64,000 nt of DNA from Tricholoma matsutake (Eukaryota; Basidiomycota; Agaricomycetes; Agaricales; Tricholomataceae). Below the pieces are notes generated by a model. That model was not told the origin of the DNA and ran no database searches. It saw only the letters and a program-made list of their open reading frames with translations. Shown here one piece after another: positions 21,264-33,049 of this stretch. The stretch's first letter is position 1. The number at the start of each line of letters is the position of its first letter. Location of the stretch: NCBI GenBank assembly GCA_026075535.2, contig AP026538.1, positions 9,734,001-9,798,000 on the forward strand, written 5' to 3'. A program made the position numbers and the translations under genes.

Positions 21264-21823
21264 GATGCCTGAGGTATGCCCTTGACACCAGACACACCCA
21301 CAACACATGCCGATGACATGCAATCAATCCCCTTCCCATGGAAGGCACCCTTGACCCATGGTGACTCCATGCACCTGAACCTGCTCCAACACATGCTGTG
21401 ATACAGTGACCCCTTGACATTGGGTCTGTGACATCGGATTCTCATGATTGACATGCTGCGCCACAGCACTCCTTGACATCAGACACCTCATGCAAGGCAT
21501 GAGGCTTATTGTTTCTATTCTTACTTGATACACATCTATCTTTCCGATTGGGTGATAGGGACCTCCCTCTTAGTATAAGTTCTGTGACTTGTAGTAGGGA
21601 TGTCCTTAGTTTAGATCTAGGCAATCTACAGTCTTAACTCATAACTCGCGAACTTACTCAAAACCACTAAGGAAGCCCCTTAGTGTGTGAACCCCTGTGA
21701 CTCTACACAGAAGGCCTCCCAGAATGCACTACCCAAGTAAGACTAGTGCCAAATGACTCATCAAGGAAGCACCTTGTTGAACAACATCGACTGGATTGAG
21801 TAGTTGAGGCTTCACCCTTAACA
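21264..21823 (+). repeat. LTR of element C family, 5' end missing
   Basis: Aligns over about 560 bp with the solo LTR at 34951-35530, ending in the same ..CACCCTTAACA. It lacks the first 86 bases of that LTR. Many differences are CG in the 35-kb copy against CA or TG here, so this copy looks older. It lies 228 bp upstream of the gag region, as a 5' LTR should. No clear primer-binding site follows. Confidence 0.7.
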
Positions 21824-22050
21824 TAAGATCTAAACTATCTGCTAGCCCACCCACCTAGGTGTAGGCAATATGTCCCCAAACATGACACAACAACCTGGGT
21901 CTAGACAAACCCCAGACTGAACACCAAGAGAAGAAGAACCACAGCCAGGTTCATCTTGGCACTAGTATAATGGAAGACTAGTTCATTACTCAACCCCAGC
22001 ACAACATTGGTTCTACAGATCAACCAAAAGACAAAGAGGAGATTACCTCA

Positions 22051-23039
22051 TGGATGAAGACTTTGCACAACCACACACACCCCCACCCAAAACACCTACC
22101 CACTTCCTATCAGACAAAATCAATGACCTCTATAACAAGATGTCCAAACCCACCCCAACCACACCCATGACATCCATGAAGGACATTTGAATCCGATCAC
22201 CCACAGACTTCTCAGGAGAGTGGACCAAGACCACCAAGTTCCTGCAGGAGATGGACCTCTACCTGTGAATCAATGACCAGGTCTATGACACAAATGACAA
22301 GAAGATTATCTTCACACTGTCCTTCATGAATGGAGGGACAACAGCTGCCTGGGTGCAGGCATTTGTCAACCAACACCAATCCGAGGGATTTGGAGAATAT
22401 GCAGACTTCAGACAGAAGGTCTTAGAGGCCTTCTCACCGATCGATGACACTGAAATGGGAAAGACAGAGATGAAGAATCTCAAACAAGGTTCAGGGAACC
22501 TCAAAGAATATGTGGCAAGTTTCTGCATCCTGAAAGACAGGACAGGGATCACTGAAGATGCAGCCATGATCAAGTACTTCATGGACGGACTGCACACTGA
22601 ACTGCTGAAGAGGGTACACACAATGGAGATGGTACCCGACACTCTCAAAGGCTGGATAAAGGCAGCTTTGGAATATGAAGGCCAATGGAAATGGGCCATG
22701 GCAATCCTGGGGAAGACCAGGCAGAACGAGAAGACAAAAGAGACAATGAGGAAAGGACAGCCCTCTCTTGACATTAACCAATTGACAAACAAAGAACGAA
22801 TGGAACACCTCCAAAAGAGATTGTGTTTCACCTGCCACCAACCCAGACACCACTGGTCCAACCATAAAGATGGAAAGAACCCCACCCAGATGAGGTCAGC
22901 ACTCCCTCCCTACCAAAACTGCTTCACCCAGAAAAGGACTGGGGTGGACACCTACCAGAAGATCTGCATAATGCTGGATGAACTTGATGAAGAAGAAAAA
23001 GAACAAGCCCTCAATCTCATTGAGGAATCAGGTTTTTAG
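22051..23039 (+). pseudogene. Element C gag
   Basis: The main open part is 22326-23039 (237 aa): a retrotransposon capsid fold with FTLSFMNGGTTAAWVQAF, a YFMDGL block and a knuckle-like CFTCHQPRHHWSNH near residues 165-180, where the last ligand is His rather than Cys. Upstream, the same frame extends through two TGA codons (about 22188 and 22266) to TPPKTPTHFLSDKINDLYNK. A one-base shift near 22075 separates it from the ATG at 22051. Product role: capsid and RNA binding for the element. Confidence 0.7.
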
Positions 23040-23053
23040 AACAGCAGCCTGAT

Positions 23054-23411
23054 ATGATGCCAGTCACCACTGTAGTCTCTGTAGGATCTGTACTCTTAGC
23101 TACCATGAATAGACAATCTATGCACCTGTCTACTTGGGTAGCTGAGTCAGACAATGGGAAAGACATTGCAATGAACACACTCCTCGACTCCAGAGCAGGA
23201 GGAGTCTTTATCGACTTGAAATTCATCAAACAAGAAGGGATCAAGACATATCCCTTAGGCCACATCATCCAGGCCACAAATGTGGATGGAACCCTGAACA
23301 AGCAGGGAATGATCATGAGATATGTGAAAGGGAGGCTCCACATCAATGGACAGAACTACCCGATGAAATACCTAGTAGCCAGACTATGCAAAGAATTGGT
23401 AATCCTGGGCC
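23054..23411 (+). pseudogene. Element C aspartic protease, interrupted by a solo LTR
   Basis: Retropepsin-like: NTLLDSRAGGVFIDLKF, where relatives have DSGAGG, so the active-site Gly has become Arg. LVILGL follows. Directly after the ILG codons the 387-bp solo LTR intervenes, and the frame resumes at 23804 with CCATGG (PWL), giving the expected ILGLPWL block across the insertion. The protease was therefore whole before that event. Confidence 0.7.
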
Positions 23412-23798
23412 TGTTAAAGCTTAAGACAAATTCTACTAGTGTATAACACTAGTCAGCAACTCAAGTCAACTGTCTGCAACACACTTATAGCACAGGTTCA
23501 ATAATAGTAATGTGTATTGCACTTTATCCAAATCAATCTAGTGTCTAGTTTCCCAGACATAGTAGGAATTCACTTTTGTTTGTCCTGTCATGCCAAGAAA
23601 CCGCAAGGCATGAAACCAGGTGTCCACTATATTGCATCTGTGTTACCCCCTATGTCTGAGTCCAAGAATTGAAGTAATAGCTACAGTACAAAGTGAGATA
23701 TGAAGTAAATGAATTTCAGTCATAATATCTACAATTTAACAAGTATAGTAACAAGTCTGTTGGACTATGTAGCAAGGGTTTCATCACAGTATTCAACA
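23412..23798 (+). mobile_element. Solo LTR (387 bp) with 5-bp target duplication
   Basis: It begins TGTTAAAGC and ends TATTCAACA, flanked on both sides by GGGCC (23407-23411 and 23799-23803). Removing the insert and one GGGCC restores the protease frame of element C exactly. No internal gene region remains, so it arose by recombination between two LTRs. Orientation is set by TG..CA only and is therefore arbitrary. I saw no second copy in the window. Confidence 0.85.
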
Positions 23799-24620
23799 GG
23801 GCCTGCCATGGCTGTGGGAGATAAACCAGATCATCAACTGGAAGAAGGGAACTTTTGAGTTCCGAGACAAAGAACAATGGGCTAAAATCCAACAAATCTT
23901 GGGGAAGACAAGAAGAGCCAAATGGGCCCTCCCAAACACCTTAAACCTCCCCAAAGTTGACACTGGAAGAGAGGCACCCAATGAAACAATGGCACAAATT
24001 TGACACATCATGGCCAAACCAAGAAAGAGGCTCTCTGAAGAAAAGGAGAAGAGCCTTGCCCAAGCACAATTAGCCATGGCAAAAACAAGAGAAAGGCTGG
24101 CTGAAAAGAAAGCAAAGGAACTGGATTTGGCCCAGAAAGCTGTCACAAAGACCAGGAACAGAGGCATCCCTAAAGAAGTTAGGAACCTTGAAGCGGCACG
24201 ATGTGCTGTTGCCAAGACCTGAGAGAACCAGAAGAAGAAACAACTGGAAAAGGGCAAATGGAACAAATGCAACAAAACATGACAAATCTTACAGAAGATA
24301 AAAGAACTGCTAACCTCCACAGGGGAGGAAAGCACTGGAAAAAGGAACTCAAAAACAGCACCATGCAACAGAACAAAGAACCCTCAAGAGGCTACACCGA
24401 CCCATGACTATAGGACCCCAGATTATGGTACTGTCAATACCAGTGTACCTATGCCTAGGGAGACCCCCTCAAGTAAAGGTCAAAGAGGTATTAGACAAGA
24501 AACTACTGGCAGACACAGACATGGAAATATGGGCAATGGAAGAAACCCATGAACAGGATGTGATAGAAACCCTGATTGCATATGTATGAGGAGAACTGGT
24601 CATAGTCCTACTCGTCAACC
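23799..24620 (+). pseudogene. Element C protease-RT linker
   Basis: It resumes with PWLWEINQIINWKKGTFEF, the conserved end of the protease region, then a Lys/Glu/Ala-rich linker with coiled-coil character (RKRLSEEKEKSLAQAQLAMAK, about 24015-24220). TGA codons interrupt at about 24001, 24220 and 24587 (AKT*ENQKKK, AYV*GEL). At about 24418 the best frame shifts. The part next to RT is not contiguous: its match resumes only near 25560. Confidence 0.55.
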
Positions 24621-25540
24621 CCACCCTTTTCCTATATTCTCTCCAGTCTTGATATCTTGCCTACAGAGGGCCCTTTCAGTCCCTTTACTTGATTTTGATG
24701 CAGTTCTTTTGTGATTTGCATCACTGATGTTCTTCATTCTATTTTTACTTTCCAGGTTACTTCTTTTGCTCACAACATGACACATTGATCACACATTTCC
24801 TGACTTCCTCAGCCTCTACATCAACAGCACTGCACCCATTCCAAAGGATCGGTACTGGCATTTCATTTCATTTTCATTTTCCTTTTATAGTCTTATTATT
24901 GTACCTTAATACCTTGACGATCTGCAATGTCAAGCATCAATGACTTCTTGGCCAGCCAAATCTGACTCAACAGGTCTAGTAGCTGGATGGTAGGGTTGAG
25001 GGGCATTGTTTGGGTGTCCTCTGCACTTGCTGGGGGCACAGGCAACATACCATCAATAGAGGTGCTCAACAGCAGTCTCATTTCCAGTTGTGAAAACTCT
25101 GAGACAAGGATTCAACAAAAGCCATCAATCGAAGACTTCAAATATTTTTCTTGGACTTCAGAATCACACCCCAAATTCATTAATTCATTTTCCTTTTATT
25201 TTTCTTTATCTGATTGCTCAGACTGTTGGCACAAGAGAAAGTGCATGATCAGTTTTTGCTTCATAGCTACCTCATTTTGTATTTAAGTGCTCTCCCACCT
25301 GTCAAATGGAGTACTTTTCCTGATCCCCACTTTTTATGTTCTCACTCTCTAAGTTTTTCCTCAAAACTACAAAGCCTCTCAAGTTTCTACACACCAAAGT
25401 GTAGATAATAAGCTAAGTATACCCTGTCAAATCCCTTTTCCCCCTGCTCTTATTTTCCCCTGATCTCCGAGATCACACTTACCTCCTTCTTTGCAATGTG
25501 ACAACTATTGTCAATGAACTCCCAATAGATCTTCCACCCT
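24621..25540. other. Unassigned sequence inside element C
   Basis: About 0.9 kb without recognisable coding sequence separates two parts of the pol frame that are adjacent in relatives. It may be an inserted non-autonomous element. I found no clean terminal repeats or target duplication. Confidence 0.35.
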
Positions 25541-25559
25541 GCCACACTGACCCATACAT

Positions 25560-25945
25560 ACACACAGAAAACAAACATGATCTCTAGGCTCATGAAAAGC
25601 AAAGACTCCCCATGATATCTACTCTCAAAGAGTGCATGGATCAGAGTGAAGACATCCATATCCCAGCAACTTGCACATGAACAAAATGAGGGGAAAGAAG
25701 TCAGCAAGCAGACCCTGGATAACCTACTGCCACTGGAATACCAGAAATACAGACAAGTATTTGAGAAGGCCGCATCTGGATGATTCCCCAAATCAAGACT
25801 GTGGGATCATGTGATTGATCTGAAAGAAGGCTTTGTACTGAAGGATTGCAAAGTCTACCCCCTGACACTGAAAGAACAGGAGAAACTCAATGAGTTTCTA
25901 GATGAAAACCTGGGAAAAGGATACATCTGACCATTGAGATCACCC
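25560..25945 (+). pseudogene. Element C RT N-terminus, truncated
   Basis: The plus frame reads [56 protein letters not shown], then [31 protein letters not shown]. This is the canonical lead-in to gypsy RT. Both internal stops are TGA in positions read as Arg in relatives (SERFP and YIRPSKSP). Similarity ends at about 25945-25950, before any catalytic motif. Confidence 0.75.
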
Positions 25946-27496
25946 ATGGTTGGCAGTTAGTGGTAACACTGGTCCTTGTCAGCGGAACAACATTTTGCAG
26001 TAGGCCATCCAGTTTAATGGGCAAAGGCAGATCTACAAGCTGCATGAATAGTGTGTCTAATATTTCTGTACAGTTTACACCTTGGTGACAATACCACAAA
26101 TATACAACAGCTTCCTGGCCTTTTGTGATGCACATTTCAGTTGCAGCATTGTTGCAGATCATGATAGGCATCCCAATGCATACAGATAATTTTCCAGGGA
26201 TGAGTTTTGTGTTTGCACATGTAGGTTGCTCACAAAGTGCCTGTTGGATGTTTGCCAGGATTGAACCATTCTTCACAGCATGTTTCCTACCCATGAAGTC
26301 CTTTCTCCCTCTAGGTTCATCTTCAGGCTCCTTGGAGGGAATCATATCAACTGAAAAGAAGTGCCATAACTGTTGCTTGGTCTCAGCGGCAAATCTCTCA
26401 CTCCCAAGTTGGTTTATTTCATCTTTCTGTGAATTGAGGTTTGTTATTATTGAAACATTTCTAAATTGTTTTTTGTTAACACTAGATTGCCCTTGCAGGT
26501 CACTGGATATGCAGGTCTTAAGAAATTCTATGTCTTCAGCTGTGCACACCTTGTAATGCATGTTTGATAGTGCTTTGTGGAACTTTGCATCTTCAGTAGA
26601 TTGTGTTTGTTGTCACATATTTTGATGAAGGATAACAACCATTGTGACCTGGTGCCAGAGAGCCTTACCTATGGCAGCTTCTTGGTCCCAAAGTGAAGTT
26701 GCATTCTTTCCAACAGTGCGACTATACAGTGAAGCATGTTCACAGCCAATAACTGGTGGTAATTGAGCAAATTCTCCAGCAAAAATCATGTTCATTCTGC
26801 CAAAAGGGGAGTCAAGGTTGTTCATTACATGAGCTAACCTTGAACTTATTAGATACATGTCTTGGCAAGACAGCATGGAAACCTTGTCAAGAAATATGTA
26901 ATGCACACCTTCCAACCTTGATTTCACTTGCGCCAGTTGAATATTGGAGGTTCATCACCATTGGAATTGATCCCAAATGTAGAGTGGTAGGTAGAACCCA
27001 TTAAATGTGCAGCTGCACTGCCAGTTGGTGCAACAACAATGAGTTGGTGAGATTCATTCCTTTTTTCAAAGAATTTAACAAGAGCTCTTAATACTTGTGT
27101 TTTTCTGGTCCCCGCCATCCTGGAAATATTCATCTTAAGTTGGTCAGAATCTGGGCAGCAAGCATGGTTAGCCACAATGTGAAAAGCACAATCCTGCTCT
27201 TGGTTCAAGCTAAAATGTATTGATACATCTGCAACAGTCTGTTGCTATTCCTTGGAGACAAATGAGCAGCTCATGTATTCCTTATTGACAACTTGCACAT
27301 TATTCAGCATGAAGCCTGGGGCAGTGGTGGCAGTCACACTACTGGGAGGCAAGTGGTGTGCTCTCTCCTCAAGGATCTCACCTCGCTTTGTAGCAACTGC
27401 AGTCTTCCACTGGGCAGGTGTATGGGTCTCAAGCGGTTCCAGTGAAAGATTCAAGTTGTCTGGAAGTAGGGTTGCCCTTCTGATCTGTCCATCCAA
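25946..27496 (-). pseudogene. Helitron PIF1-type helicase, catalytic motifs altered
   Basis: Motifs in order on the minus strand are as follows. Walker A reads MAGTRKTQVLRAL (about 27085-27125), with Arg for the Gly of GTGKT. Walker B reads IFLDKVSMLS (about 26870-26900), with Lys for the catalytic Glu of DEVSML. GEFAQLPPV and the motif V-VI area GMPIMICNNAATEMCITKGQ (about 26090-26150) follow. Both changes would abolish ATP hydrolysis. The last motif is absent because the frame ends at 25946. The helicase would unwind the donor strand during rolling-circle transposition. Confidence 0.8.
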
Positions 27497-28719
27497 GTGA
27501 TAACAACATCCACCTTATGTCAGTCATCAGCTCCTTTCGAGCTTTTTTGCACTTGCCGATGCTTGAAGAGATTGAAAAACTTTTGGGAACATTGCTGTCT
27601 ATAGATGTGTTTATGCAATTTTCTATTGCCATCTGATCTAAATTGTGAAATATCCCAGTCCCTTCCTTAGCCCAACTAGGGAGAGTGGTTGCACCTTTTT
27701 GCATCTGTGGATGAAAATCATCCTGAGCATCAAGGCATTCATATTGAATATTCATGATCAACTTGACATGGCAAAAATCAATGGGAGAGAAAGGCATCAT
27801 CCCAGGATTCAGCCTTGGACTTCAGGTCTAGACTGTTTCTCCAAGGCTTGAACAATGTCAACATAGTGGAACAATAATATTCACAGTCTCCCTGATCACA
27901 ATGTGGCAATGTATTACCAATAAAGTTTGGTATGTGTGTTTTTTTGAATCTATGTACACCATGAGTTTCAGCAAGTGGATGGTCAGCTAGGAAAAGCAAC
28001 AGCTTGGACTTCGACATCTCATCTGAAACATGGGGAGGAGCTCCAGCATCCAAATGACTATCAATAGAAGAACTGTCCTGCTCATGAGTCTTGATGTCTA
28101 CAGGATCTTTCTTTTTTAATTTTTTTGGAGTTATTTTTTTGTGTTTGTATGTAGCAATCCAATCATACAGACACATGGAATGCAGACTGGCAGAGCAAAA
28201 GACATAATCTTGAACTGGTAACAGACCAATGATGCATCCATTGGACTTGAAAATGGTGACCTTTTCAGGGGGGTCTGCATTCAGATCCAGAATAGTCTCT
28301 GTACCCACATGGTCCAAATTTGATGCCTCCCATGCCCACACTCTGCTAGCTTCATGAATATATGATTGCCAATAGAAAGGGGTGAACAGATAATTTGTAT
28401 AGTAATGGTCAGGATTTCTGAGAAGGTACATACAAACCATGGGGTTTCCCATCTCCATTTTTGTGCTGAGTGAGTTAATGATCTTTGTCATCAGTTTCCA
28501 CACCTTATCATTATGTGGCTCAGAACCCCCAATCATTTCAGAGTGTTTTTGGAACATAGAACGCACTGTCTCACAAATAACATGCATTTTCAAGGCCAGT
28601 TTTGTCACATAGTTGGAGACATACAGAAGAACTCCTTTAATTGCTGTGCCTGAGTGAAGACTGGTGATATCTCTGTTGCACCTGAAAAGGTAAGTTACAA
28701 TGTATGTAACTGTGTTCAA
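27429..28719 (-). pseudogene. Helitron Rep tyrosine region and linker
   Basis: The 27778-28719 frame opens near the paired-tyrosine motif (LLYVSNYVTKLALKMH), which provides the nucleophiles that join DNA ends. The Lys seen between the tyrosines in other Helitrons is replaced here by Asn. NPMVCMYLLRNPDHYYTNYLFTPFYW and the linker to the helicase follow. 27429-27800 continues with ECLDAQDDFHPQM. It lies in order between the HLH motif and the helicase. Confidence 0.7.
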
Positions 28720-28788
28720 CCATGATTAGTTTTTTTTCATGTTGATACTCCCTGTTTCTGGGTTGATTTCTGTCTGCTTGAATGTAGA

Positions 28789-30942
28789 TCAGCAAGCCTT
28801 ACATTTCCCCCAAATGTTATCCAAGCATCCTTTGTAAGGTTGGGCCTTGTTTTGGGAACCATCTTTGTTCTGGTTTGTGAAACACTTGTGAATGTTGGAC
28901 TTCAGCAGCAAGTCATTGATGGTGGCCCTGAAATTCAACCACCATGATGTGATTGAGGCACATTCCTGGCAGTTATTGTGGGGCACACTATGACAAGCTT
29001 TTGGAGGTGGGTTGGGCAACATTTCAGTAGTCTGCACCCTGCACAGCTCCACTAACTTCCAATTCCACCTCTTCCTTATTCTTTAAGACAAAGTCTTCTG
29101 TGTGCATACTTTCCAAATAGTCCACCAACTTTTGGTGAAAGTCTGATTGAGGATCAAGAATTCTGGTGTGAACTTCTTCCAGAGAACAACTGCTGCAGAT
29201 CCACAGCAACATATGAAGGTGAAGTGTTAGATGACCCTGCTGTTCAACTATACCATAATAACCAGAAGTTTTGCCATATAGGCCACAATGTTCTGACCCA
29301 ACACCTAGTATGTGTTCAATGAACATCTCAACCATAAAATGAAAAAACATGCACCAGCGACAGGATTGCTTGCAATCAAATGATAGTGTTCATCTTCTGA
29401 CCACAGGAGCTCAATATCTAGGTTTTCTTTGTCATCTGCAAAGTAAAAGCACAGTGGATGCTTGTTATTGGCAGGTGACAAGGTGATGTACCAGATGGGG
29501 GCTCCCAAATATTCTTTCATTGACCGTATCTCACTATGCATATATTTCTTGCTGGTTATAGAGCCACTGACTTTTCCATCTATATGATTGAGATCACCTA
29601 TCCACTGGAAACATGCTTTTTCATCATCTGTAACTGGTCAAACCACTTCACCATCTGACATTCTCTTGGCAATATTTTGCAGGACATCTTGGTTTACAGA
29701 CAGTAGTATTTGTGCTATATCATCAAATTTATGCATTTCAGCAAGGAGAAAACCTCCTGTTGATGCCTTAACTTGCTGGTGGCTGAATGCAACAAAAGGG
29801 AAGGCAACATCTTGCTGAAAGTGCTTATCATGATACATTAGCAAATGATATTTGTGTGCTTTCTCAGGCAACTTGGCTGCACCAATGCCTCCTAAACCGA
29901 AGGGAAACAGCCATGAAAAGATTTGTGGGTACAGATTTGGGTTGTTGTATATGGATTGCAAACTTGCATCATGCAAGATAGCTAAGGCCCCACCCCAATT
30001 ATTCCAATGCTTCAGAGCAATTCCTTTTAGTGCATTTATGGACTTTGTGTCTAATTGTTCCCCTGTTAGACCATGTACTACAAATGGGCAATCACCAGCT
30101 TCTACACCATCATCAAGGGAATCATCAAACACACTGGTTCCTTCCTCTATGTTATTGGTAAGTGAGTGCTGGTATTGAACACCCACTGGAGGTGTGTCCT
30201 CTGGATAATGATTCAGCTCATCATATGATATATCTAAATCTGTGTGATCAGTGTGATTTAACTTTAGCCACTCAAGGGCATGAGCAACATAGTTCCTCCT
30301 AACCAAAAGGGGGGTGCATTTGAAATCCTTTTCAGTTGGCCTACAAGGTCCAGTAAAGAGCACAACTAGCACTTTGTCCAGATCCTCCACTGGTGGGGGA
30401 AGTTGATGGTACACTTTTGGAACAGGGGATTTGAATGCTATTACATGTGATGCCATCTTCCTGAGACTGGAGGATGCCACACAAACAAAACAGCTATTAA
30501 TCATGCAACCAACAGTTTTTTGACATATCTGAGGCTGGATAACACTTCTGGAACCTCACCCAACCAGAGACCACAAGCTAGTGAGTGCATTGCAGGGGAC
30601 CTTTCCCTTTCATAAACATTGTCAGCAATTGTCACAAATACAATTGCAATAGTAGTCTAATATGGGACCACTAAATTCATGGACAGACTGTGAAGCCATT
30701 GACTGTTCCACCCTAGTTATGCCAGATGCATGAAGTACATGAAGCAAATCCTTTACAGCCTTAAGTTTACTGAGTTGGGTTACAGGAACCAATTGTCTGC
30801 ACACAGTGCAGCCCACTTCTTCCAATGCAGCAGCCAAAGAATTTGCACAGAGGTTATGGATGGTTTCATGAGATAGTTCTTGGGAGAGCAGAGCTGGGGG
30901 AAATTCTGCTGGTTGAGGAGATGGATCTACCAAAGGTGTCAA
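28789..30942 (-). pseudogene. Helitron N-terminal and Rep domain
   Basis: 30622-30942 carries the cysteine-bearing N-terminus (CTVCRQLVPVTQLSKLKAVKDLLHVL..., ending CNCICDNC). 29638-30504 holds the DUF6570-type region and NPNLYPQIFSWLFPFGLGGIG. 29305-29541 gives IWYITLSPANNKHPLCFYFA. 29024-29350 gives FHFMVEMFIEHILGVG and the metal-binding HLH motif in LTLHLHMLLWI. The Rep nuclease would nick DNA to start rolling-circle transposition. A shift lies near 29340, and a TGA at 29638 (EVV*P) stands where relatives have VRP. Confidence 0.8.
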
Positions 30943-31300
30943 GACTGATTTTCTCGACCAGATTTCTGATCGTTTTCTGCCCCCCTTCCTGGCTGCCTTG
31001 TATCACAGCCTATCTCCTATCAGCAGCACTCCCTAGAGGCAAAATTCCCTCATTTCCAATTAGGTGAAACAGTTTCAGGATTTGCCTCAGAAGCCAGTTT
31101 TCATATTACCACAGCCTCGGAAACTCTGACCTTAGTATTTAAGCTAGCTACTTTCATTCTGTATTGCCAGTTTGTAAATCAACAAAGTCAATCAATTAAT
31201 CCAACTCTATCTTTGCTCCCTTTTCATCTCTCTTAAGTCTTCCTCAAACCCTTACTTGTCCTCTCCAGAAAACCTCTGGACCTCCAATCCTCTCCTCTGA
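30937..31300 (+). repeat. Possible 5' LTR of element D
   Basis: TGTCAAGACTG at 30937 resembles gypsy LTR starts, and a TATA-like TATTTAAGC follows near 31135. It lies some 700 bp upstream of the gag of element D. The 3' limit and primer-binding site were not found, so the extent is approximate. Confidence 0.35.
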
Positions 31301-31657
31301 TGTTATCTGAAATTAGGACACTTGACAAGGAGAAGGGTGCAGCTTCTTGTAAGCTGAAGCCAAGTCCTTCCTGTCCCAACAACTCTTGCCTCAGAATTCC
31401 TTTGGGATCCCACTCCTGTCTGACTCTGTCAAATTCAACCATCTGGGTCTTACCAGAAATCCAATGTCTCCCTTTCCTGACTCAGAACTTAACAGTATTT
31501 ACAAACTCTCACTTCTCTCATCAAATCCATCCCATCTTTTCCTATGACTCCTACTGAGTCACAGACTCAATGAACTACAAGAAACTCCCACCATGCTGGT
31601 GCAGTACCAGGATTATCAGCAATCTGCCAATCTATACTTCCTTCCCCTAGGCACACT

Positions 31658-32938
31658 TTGACTTTTGGTGCATCCACCAGACCATCCAACATCTTCAGGC
31701 AAATCAGTTCTGGAGCACCCTCCATCAGTGCTAACATCATGTCTCAACCTCCAGAGACCCCTTGGGATACGACTCCACTTGAGTACACAGAGAATGTTGG
31801 GCAACCTAACCCCTTCAATGAGGAAGGTCCAGGTAAAGAGGACGGACTTCCCAGTGGACCTGACGACCCTAGCGGTCCTGATGGCCCCAGGGATGACCCT
31901 GATCCTGATGACCCTGATGACCCTCTACCTCCCGATGGCAGAAATCCTGATCCAGGAGATAGGTTCCTCGATGCTCTCTTTGAGCTCTTGGATAGTCTCC
32001 AAACCCTCCGGCAGAACCAAGCACCCAAGACCGAGAAGATCAAAGTTCATGATCCTGACACTTTCAACAGGGCCAATCCCTGGAAACTTCAGGACTTCCT
32101 AGTCTTGTGCAACCTTCACTTCTGCAATCATCCTCAGGTCTTCACCTCCAATGAAAAGAAAATCCTATTCATCCTTTCCTACCTCAAATGGTCAGCCCTT
32201 AGCTGGTTTGAACCTGGACTCAATGACCCAACAAATTCTGCCCATTGGATGTGGAACTATGAGGTATTCTTTAGTGAGTTGGAAAGTAATTTTGGTCCTC
32301 ACAACCCTGTTGGGGATGCGGAAAAGGCTCTTTCAGGACTCATGATGAAGAAAGGTGGAAGAATAGTGAAGTATAATGTGGACTTCTGGGAACTGGCTTC
32401 CCGGGTCAATTGGAATGAGGCCACTCTTTGCGACTGGTATTTCCATGGTCTCCCACTCCGTCTCCACATAGAAGTCTTATGGGGGGGATGACCCAGAACT
32501 CTAGCATCCCTACACCTTAAAGCCCAGGATACTGACAACATCTATTGGATGCAGGAAGAAGAAACCCACTTAGAAGCAAAGACCCCTGGAAATTCTGCAC
32601 ACACCAGAAAGAAGGAATCTAAAGGTTCTCCTAACTCCAATTCCAACACTCAGTCCAAACCCCAGCCTTGTCCAGCACCAACTGCACAAACCAATCCTCA
32701 TCTGGCAGCTTCTCTGGGTCAAAGAACAACTTCCAGAAGGACAAGCCAAAAAACTCTATTTCTGACAGACAGTAAACTAACCAGAGATGAGCGTGAATGC
32801 CACATGAAAGAAGGACTTTGCCTCTACTGCAGTGAGAAAGGACATGGAGCCAGAAATAGTCTGAAGTCCAAAGCAGCCAAAGCCCATGCTGCAGCAGTCA
32901 CTGAGTCCAAGCTGGACTCTGCAGACCCAAAAAAATAG
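31658..32938 (+). pseudogene. Element D gag
   Basis: 277 residues to 32491: an acidic Pro/Asp-rich N-terminus (DDPDPDDPDDPLPP), then a capsid domain (KLQDFLVLCNLHFCNHPQVF, FILSYLKWSALSWFEPGL, WNYEVFFSELESNFG). A TGA at 32489 follows LWGG, and the same frame continues as PRTLASLHLKAQ. 32549-32938 carries the Ser/Pro/Lys linker and the knuckle CLYCSEKGHGARNS, with Ser in place of the fourth ligand. A shift in an A-run near 32930 separates it from the protease. Confidence 0.75.
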
Positions 32939-33049
32939 TCTGCAACCCTTGGGAACATGCCATTGGGGCTGAGGGTTGCATTGACCTTTCCCAACTGGCT
33001 GCTTACATCTGTCTCAATGTGTCTGCTCTTTCTGATCCTGAATCCCTTA

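Larger units (their letters stand above)
21264..25945 (+). mobile_element. Ty3/gypsy element C, truncated in RT
   Basis: LTR, gag, protease and the start of pol lie on the plus strand. The body is interrupted by a 387-bp solo LTR at 23412-23798 and probably by unrelated sequence within about 24630-25540. The pol frame stops matching at about 25945, where the Helitron helicase begins on the other strand. Frame breaks that can be aligned are TGA. Confidence 0.7.
25946..30942 (-). mobile_element. Helitron RepHel remnant, truncated at its 3' end
   Basis: Minus-strand order: DUF6570-like N-terminus, Helitron helicase-like (Rep) domain, then a PIF1-type helicase. This is the standard arrangement of fungal Helitrons, which move by rolling-circle replication. 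The frame shifts several times. The helicase stops abruptly at about 25946 within VVPLTRTSVTTNC, so the CTRR/hairpin 3' terminus is missing. The right side runs into a TGTCAAG LTR-like start at 30937, so the 5' TC end is also not seen. Confidence 0.8.

Noticed and set aside
30622..30942. Start codon of the Helitron gene at 30942
   Set aside because: The codon there is TTG and the frame stays open upstream until the LTR-like start at 30937; the true start is not in view.
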